Positions 59,544-64,000 of a stretch of 64,000 nt of DNA are shown here, piece by piece (positions within the stretch are counted from its first letter, which is position 1; every line of letters begins with the position of its first letter). The stretch comes from Meira nashicola (lineage: Eukaryota; Basidiomycota; Exobasidiomycetes; Exobasidiales; Brachybasidiaceae). The stretch is from positions 434,001 through 498,000 of the forward strand of contig BCJU01000004.1 in assembly GCA_001600355.1 (NCBI GenBank), read 5' to 3'. The notes under the pieces are model-generated. The model saw only the letters and a list, made by a program, of their open reading frames with translations. It had not been told where the DNA came from and made no database searches. Both the position numbers and the translations under genes were made by a program.

Positions 59544-60436
59544 ATGCCAGCTGGCAAAAAACAAAAGAAGAATCCAGATGAAGAAAAAGAAGATGTCGAA
59601 ACTATCTATCTGAACGAGAAAAGGAGCGCATTTATTGATATAATTTTATGCACCACAACAATTGAAGAAGGAAAAAACAAAAAGATGACTACAAAGTATG
59701 AAGTAGAAAAAGCAGTTCTAGCTTGTCAATCAATTACTTTTCTCAACATGTTTAACGATTGCGTAACACGTAGTAAAGAAAAAGTTGCCGAGATTTCAAT
59801 TCCTGAGCCTGCAAAACTTGTTTCTTCATTTCTACACATCATTTATGGAACTTTTCAAGAAGGCAACGATACTGAAAATGATGAAGAGAGTTTTGAGTAA
59901 GTAAAAAGTAGCAAAAGATATATGGATGACGTTGCTTAATTAAAGATTCTAAATAATTTTTCCTACCTAGCCATTGGGTTGATGTTATTGATATGGGAGA
60001 CAAGTATTTGGCAAATGTTGTGATCGATAGAAGCATTCGTCACCTTTGCAGGGCATTCCGTTCATTGAGCGTTTCTAAAGGGAATGATAAATTTCCGCAT
60101 ACCCGATATGGTAGAGCTATATTCATGAAGTTTATTGTTATCCTTTCTCAACTCGAAAGCGGTCAGCTGGCTGCATCGGAATTGGCAACAGAAGAAATAG
60201 AATGTACGATAAAGGGAACTTGGCTTGACTTTTGCTCTAAATGCGGCATCAATGCTGAAAAGAGAACACGGAGCAGTATAACTCATAGTCTTTGCAGGCT
60301 TAAAACACTTTTACCTGACGAAAAGGTCAAGTACTTTGATGCTCTCGATATCGTTGCTTTTCAAAGAGTCATTGAGGATGTCCCGCAAGAGAATTTCGAT
60401 ATTATCAAAGTCGTGAGACGTCACTTTGTTGAATAA
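59544..60436 (+). CDS. BTB-domain protein 5 of tandem array
   Basis: Two exons: 59544-59896 and 59971-60436, 272 residues; the 74-bp intron has GTAAGT and CTACCTAG borders at the conserved position. The N-terminal part is lysine-rich (MPAGKKQKKNPDEEK) followed by 'IYLNEKRSAFIDIILCTTTI', 'KYEVEKAVLACQSITFLNMF' and 'VSSFLHIIYGTFQEG'. The second exon begins 'DHWVDVIDMGDKYLANVVID' and ends FDIIKVVRRHFVE. The Cys-rich loop is replaced by 'CGINAEKRTRSSITHSLC'. It is most similar to BTB-6, its tandem partner. The gene lies in a segment duplicated once; see the repeat entries. Basic leader residues may serve nuclear import, unproven. Confidence 0.82.
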
Positions 60437-60676
60437 AAGTGAAAAGATACTCCTGAAGATGTGTAATGAAAGCATTCATGGAATCATCAAAATAGCCCTC
60501 AAAATTGAATTGACAATTAAGCGCAGCGCGTGTATGCGTTGCTGAGTCGATTGAAATACCACGGTGCATTCAGGTACATGCAAAATGTATACGCAGCGCC
60601 CGCACCCTTCAGCAAGATCCGAAAAACCGTGAATGAATGCGGTCGAAACACATAATCTCAGGATGTGCAATTTCTA
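60437..60676. other. 3' flank of BTB-5 including shared 3' block
   Basis: A 240-bp stretch after the BTB-5 stop holding a block (60530-60649) that is similar to the 3' flank of BTB-6. The duplication junction lies at its right end. No gene seen. Confidence 0.45.
60530..60649 (+). repeat. Shared 3' block, copy 1 (after BTB-5)
   Basis: Matches 62183-62310 by eye: both start GTGTATGCGTTGCTGAGTC and contain (G/A)ATTGAA, GCACCCTT and CCGTGAAT(G/A)AATGC in the same order. Supports common origin of the two flanking genes. Confidence 0.7.
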
Positions 60677-60795
60677 ACCTTGAACCAAATGCTGGTGCTT
60701 CTACAGGTTTTGGAAGATATTGCGACTTCGACTAAGGTATCATCAAGATTGTCGATGAATATTTCGTTAAAACAAAACCGGCTCATAAAAAATGA
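60677..60795 (+). pseudogene. 3' remnant of a BTB-4-like gene
   Basis: This ~120-bp piece corresponds to the 3' end of BTB-4 (59071-59193): shared TTGAA(T/C)CAA, then GAAGAT, TCATCAA, GATGAATATTT and AAAACCGGCTCATAAA. It has a reading-frame break and a premature TAA (near 60732) before the shared end 'KPAHK', so it is not coding. It marks the left end of the second duplication unit. No promoter or BTB half precedes it. Confidence 0.75.
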
Positions 60796-61148
60796 TAAAC
60801 TTGGTACATTCCCTTGGTAGAATCAAGAAGCACTTCAACCTTTCTTAAATTCTTACGTTCCTTTCCTTTTGATCGATTTTTGTATAATACCTTCGATAAC
60901 AAAAACTTGAACGATACACAGAATTGTATACAGAATGTTATATTCTTGTCTCGTTAAAAGCACATTATTCAAATCACATTTACTCAAAAGAAGCGCCGGC
61001 ACTTTGCTTGTCGCACATTAATTATATTTTCAAAAATCAAAATCAAAGCCGCGCCGAATATAGATCACAGCTCTCATCAAGATCCGGCGCCTTTCATTTC
61101 ACCACCGTACATATCTTCTCATAAGCAACTCAATTAAATCAAAACAGA
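60677..61148 (+). repeat. Tandem-duplication unit, copy 2 (BTB-4-tail remnant plus spacer to BTB-6)
   Basis: Aligns with 59071-59543 (see that entry). With BTB-6 and the 3' block, this gives a repeating unit of roughly 1.6 kb. Confidence 0.75.
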
Positions 61149-62086
61149 ATGTCAGCTGACAAAAAACGAAAAATGAACCCAGATGGAGAAGGTGAAGGAA
61201 GCAGTAAAGAAGATGTCGAAACTGTTCAAACTGTCATCCTTAACGAGCAAAGAAGTGCATTTACTGACATGACTGTATGCACCACAACAAGTGATGAAGA
61301 AAGGAGCAATGGGAAGACGACAAAATTCGAAGTCGAAAAATCAATCTTAGCTTGTCATTCAACAATGTTTCTTAACATGTTCATTGATTGTTCTACATCA
61401 AGTGAAGAAAAAGTTACCGAAATATCAATTCCTGAGCCTGCAAAAGTTGTTTCGTCATTTTTGCATATCATTTATGGAACTTTCCAAGAATGCAAAGGTA
61501 TTGGAAATGATAAAGAAAGCTTTGAGTGAGTGTATATAAGGCTATGATGTTTGGATAAAGTTACTTAACTTTGAAGAATTCAAACCAAATTTTCCCCCTT
61601 TTTAGCCACTGGGTTGATGCTATTGCTATGGGAGACAAGTATTTTGCAAAAGTTGTGATCGATAGGAGCATTTTTCATCTTTGTAAATCATTTCGCTTAT
61701 TGAGCCAATCTCAAGGAGAAAGTAAATTTCCGTATACCCGATATGGTAGAGCTGTATTCTTGAAGTTGATTGTTGTCTTTTCTCAAGTCGAAAGCGGTCA
61801 TCTAGTGGCATCGGAATTTGCAAAAGAAGAACTGCATTGGGTCTTAAACAATAAATGGCTTGACTTTTGCTCTACATGCGGCATCGACGCTGAAAAGAGA
61901 ACAAAAGAGAAAAAAGTTCAAAGTCTTTGCACTCTTGAAACACTTTTGCCTGCTAAAGCGGTTGGTTTCTTTGATGCCCGCGATATTTTCGCTTTTCAAA
62001 AGTTCATCGAAGAAATCCCTCAAGAAGATTTCGAAATTATGACAGTTTTGAAACGTCACTTTGTCAAGAAAATCAAGAAAGTCTAA
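61149..62086 (+). CDS. BTB-domain protein 6 of tandem array
   Basis: Two exons: 61149-61525 and 61606-62086, 285 residues; the 80-bp intron has GTGAGT and TTTAG borders at the conserved position. Closest to BTB-5: 'KFEVEKSILACHSTMFLNMF', IDCSTSSEEKV, 'VSSFLHIIYGTFQECKG', then 'DHWVDAIAMGDKYFAKVVID' and FHLCKSFRLLSQ. The tail ends 'DFEIMTVLKRHFVKKIKKV'. Loop Cys: CGIDAEKRTKEKKVQSLC, as in BTB-5. The N terminus differs from BTB-5 by a Gly/Glu/Ser insert (DGEGEGSSKED). BTB-5 and BTB-6 are the most recent visible duplication. Function unknown. Confidence 0.82.
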
Positions 62087-62379
62087 CGATATTCCTAATG
62101 ATGTATACTAGAAGCAATGAAGCAAATCTTCGCAATACCCATCAAAGATTCTATGATTGTATGCATTAAGTATTGAAAGCGAGTGTATGCGTTGCTGAGT
62201 CAATTGAAGTAACCGCGATGCTATTCGGTATACGCGCGCAAGATGTATGCGCACGCACGCCTGCACCCTTGAATAAGGTCCGAATAACCGTGAATAAATG
62301 CTGTCAAAACGCTCTCTGTCTCTTGTCATACCACCATCCTTCTACCCATAGCTAGGATCTACCGAAGCCACTGCAGCAA
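62087..62379. other. Spacer between BTB-6 and BTB-7
   Basis: A 293-bp spacer containing the second 3' block (62183-62310) and the 11-mer GCACGCACGCC at 62251-62261. No gene is seen. Confidence 0.45.
62183..62310 (+). repeat. Shared 3' block, copy 2 (after BTB-6)
   Basis: Counterpart of 60530-60649; see that entry. Confidence 0.7.
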
Positions 62380-63377
62380 ATGACGGAGACGGATAGCACA
62401 CCTTCTCCAAAGAGAGCCAAGACGATGGCCACTAAAACAGAAAAAGACAAGAAAGAAGACGATCGAGTGAAACACATCATCATTCATATGACACGAAGCG
62501 AATTCAATGATGTTGTGTTGGTCTGCAAAGGGGAAAAAGAAGGATATTCAGTTCACTTTTACGTTGAACGTGCAGTATTGGCTTGTGTTTCTTCGCCATT
62601 CTCAAACATGCTCACAGATTGCAAAAATGATAAAGATAACGTCAAACCTGAAATCGCCTTGAATGAAGATGCAAGTACAGTTGAAACTTTTCTCAATATC
62701 GTTTACGGTAAATGTGATCTTTCAGCTTTTGACTCATTCCAGTAAGTATTTCTGAATAGCTTAATAGCCGGATCAACACTAACAATTTGCTCTTTGTCCT
62801 ACATATCAGCCATATCTTCATGGTGCTGGAAATGGGTGACAAGTTCTGCACCACTTTCATTGTCGATCGAATGATATTTCAATTATGCGAGAACCTTCGA
62901 ACACACGTAGAAGGACAAAAGCCATTTACCACCAGATACAGCAATGCGGTAATTTTGAAGCTATTGAGCCTTTGTCGCAAGATCAAAATCAAACAAGTGA
63001 TTGCAACTCAATTAGCATTTAATACGCTCAAAAGTACAATTCTTCGTTATTGGCATCAATATTTGAAAAAATGTGGTGCAAAATTTCTAGGTAAATGCGC
63101 TTGTTCTTGTGGAAATTGTGAATGTACGAGCAAATTTTGTATGATCAATCAATCTTTCGATACAAGTTTCAGTCAATTGGCAGTCAGTATATTTTTCACA
63201 GATCAAGATTCTGCAGAATACTTTTCAGCTTTGGATATCTTGCTTTTCACAAATGCACTTAATAATTACTTCTACAATGGTGGAGATGCTGAAAAGGCCT
63301 TGATCGAATTCTTCTCTCCGCATCCGCAAAAAGGACCCAACAACACCATCTCACCACTAACGAACGTGACAGAATAG
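62380..63377 (+). CDS. BTB-domain protein 7 of tandem array, with Cys-rich loop
   Basis: Two exons: 62380-62741 and 62810-63377, 309 residues; the 68-bp intron has a GTAAGT donor, CACTAAC branch and TATCAG acceptor. The N terminus is acidic and basic (TEKDKKEDDR), then 'EFNDVVLVCKGEKEGYSVHF', YVERAVLACVSSPFSNML and 'VETFLNIVYGKCDLSAF'. The second exon gives 'HHIFMVLEMGDKFCTTFIVD' and FQLCENLRTHVEG, then a loop 'CGAKFLGKCACSCGNCEC' plus TSKFC, resembling that of copy 3. Copy 7 lacks the Asp seen before His in other copies (His-His here). The tail is longer and Pro-containing. Function unknown. Confidence 0.82.
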
Positions 63378-63664
63378 CTGCTCTCCAATGCATGTATATA
63401 TTACACTGATGTACAGTAGATCAGAAAAGATATGAATTACGCTATGAATATTAGGTTAGCGGTTACACTACATTTATGATTTTAATACATAATAAGAAAT
63501 CGGACTTTAAAATGGCGTATACATTAGAACGGCTCCGATAGAGGTATTAAGTGGGGAAAAAGTGCTGAGCAAAATCCGATTTAAATTGATGAGAGCTATT
63601 GAAGACTGCAAAAGAGAGCTTTTCTTTTCTATCGTCTTTACCACTACTTAAGCGATTACCAAAA
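63378..63664. other. Spacer between BTB-7 and BTB-8
   Basis: A 287-bp AT-rich spacer; no gene or motif stands out. Confidence 0.4.
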
Positions 63665-64000
63665 ATGGAAGTTACTCAAGACAGTGTTTCACAAAAGTCG
63701 AAAGACACTTTAGTTTCATGCGAGTCTAACATCATTCATATCGATGAACAAAGAAAAGATAAAATTGACCTTTATATTTGTTGTCAAGATGTTATCAAAG
63801 GTTCGGAATCGATTCATACAACAAAGTATGCAGTTGAGAAAGCTATTTTAGCTTGTCATTCTGCTGTATTCTCAAATATGTTTACCGATTGTATCAGCAA
63901 CGATTCAGAAGAGGTAGAAGAAATCAGCTTGAACGAAAACTCAGAAGTTACTTTGACTTTCCTCCAGCTTATTTATGGCAAGGTCGATTTTCCATCGAAT
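63665..64000 (+). CDS. BTB-domain protein 8 of tandem array, cut by the window edge
   Basis: ATG at 63665 and an open frame to the end of the window (112 codons seen). The family features are present: 'KIDLYICCQDVIKGSESIHT', 'KYAVEKAILACHSAVFSNMF', TDCISNDSEEV and 'LTFLQLIYGKVDF'. The shared intron and C-terminal half must lie to the right. It shows that the array goes on beyond this window. Confidence 0.8.
   Translation, partial: MEVTQDSVSQKSKDTLVSCESNIIHIDEQRKDKIDLYICCQDVIKGSESIHTTKYAVEKAILACHSAVFSNMFTDCISNDSEEVEEISLNENSEVTLTFLQLIYGKVDFPSN

Noticed and set aside
1..64000. tRNA, rRNA, CRISPR arrays, transposons, telomere repeats
   Set aside because: I looked for B-box-like GGTTCGA words, repeated spacers, terminal inverted repeats and TTAGGG-type runs and found none convincing. 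Weak RNA genes cannot be excluded without a covariance search.

Overview
The window is a nuclear chromosome segment from a fungus, almost certainly a basidiomycete. Most housekeeping ORFs are long and intronless, which suggests the smut side (Ustilaginomycotina/Exobasidiomycetes); this placement is inference. Introns are few and short (59-82 bp, with a few longer ones near starts), with GTGAGT/GTAAGT donors and CTAAC-like branch sites. Base composition looks moderately AT-rich. Genes are packed on both strands. Protein family calls come from reading translations; no database search was run.

Positions 1-54135 hold ordinary, tightly packed housekeeping genes, many in divergent or convergent pairs. 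In order: an F-box/LRR-like protein (-), RNA polymerase III subunit Rpc82 (-), a protein with a GTPBP1/2-type N-terminal module but no GTPase (+), a PUF RNA-binding protein (+), the heterochromatin silencing factor Clr2 (-), a histidine-phosphatase family enzyme in three exons (-), a Zn2Cys6 transcription factor (-), mitochondrial ribosomal protein mL46 (-), splicing factor Syf1 (+), the Golgi ARF-GEF Gea1/GBF1 (-), a GH5 steryl-glucosidase/endoglycoceramidase-like enzyme (+), the ribosome-collision E3 ligase Hel2/ZNF598 (-), eIF4A (+), V-ATPase subunit H (-), a FAR-17a/AIG1-like membrane protein (+), a large divergent mitochondrial-carrier-like protein (-), ATP synthase epsilon (+, three small exons), a Prm10/ThrE-like transporter (-), a 1540-residue mostly disordered protein of unknown function (+), the Fe-S assembly factor Isa2 (-) and RNA polymerase II subunit Rpb9 (+).

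From about 54.3 kb to the right edge the content changes completely. All genes are on the + strand and belong to one family: small (257-309 residue) BTB/POZ-fold proteins with a shared C-terminal helical region, and in some copies a cysteine-rich loop. I count seven copies plus one 3' remnant: five with full-length models, one frameshifted pseudogene and one cut by the window edge. The first six copies plus the last complete one share a phase-2 intron at the same place, directly after the BTB half. The array contains a recognisable ~1.6-kb tandem duplication, duplicated leader sequences and degraded copies, so it is actively evolving by birth and death. This array is the most unusual part of the window. 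A role as a diversifying set of ubiquitin-ligase adaptors or self/non-self recognition proteins is only an inference.

No tRNA, rRNA, transposon, CRISPR array or telomere repeat could be supported.
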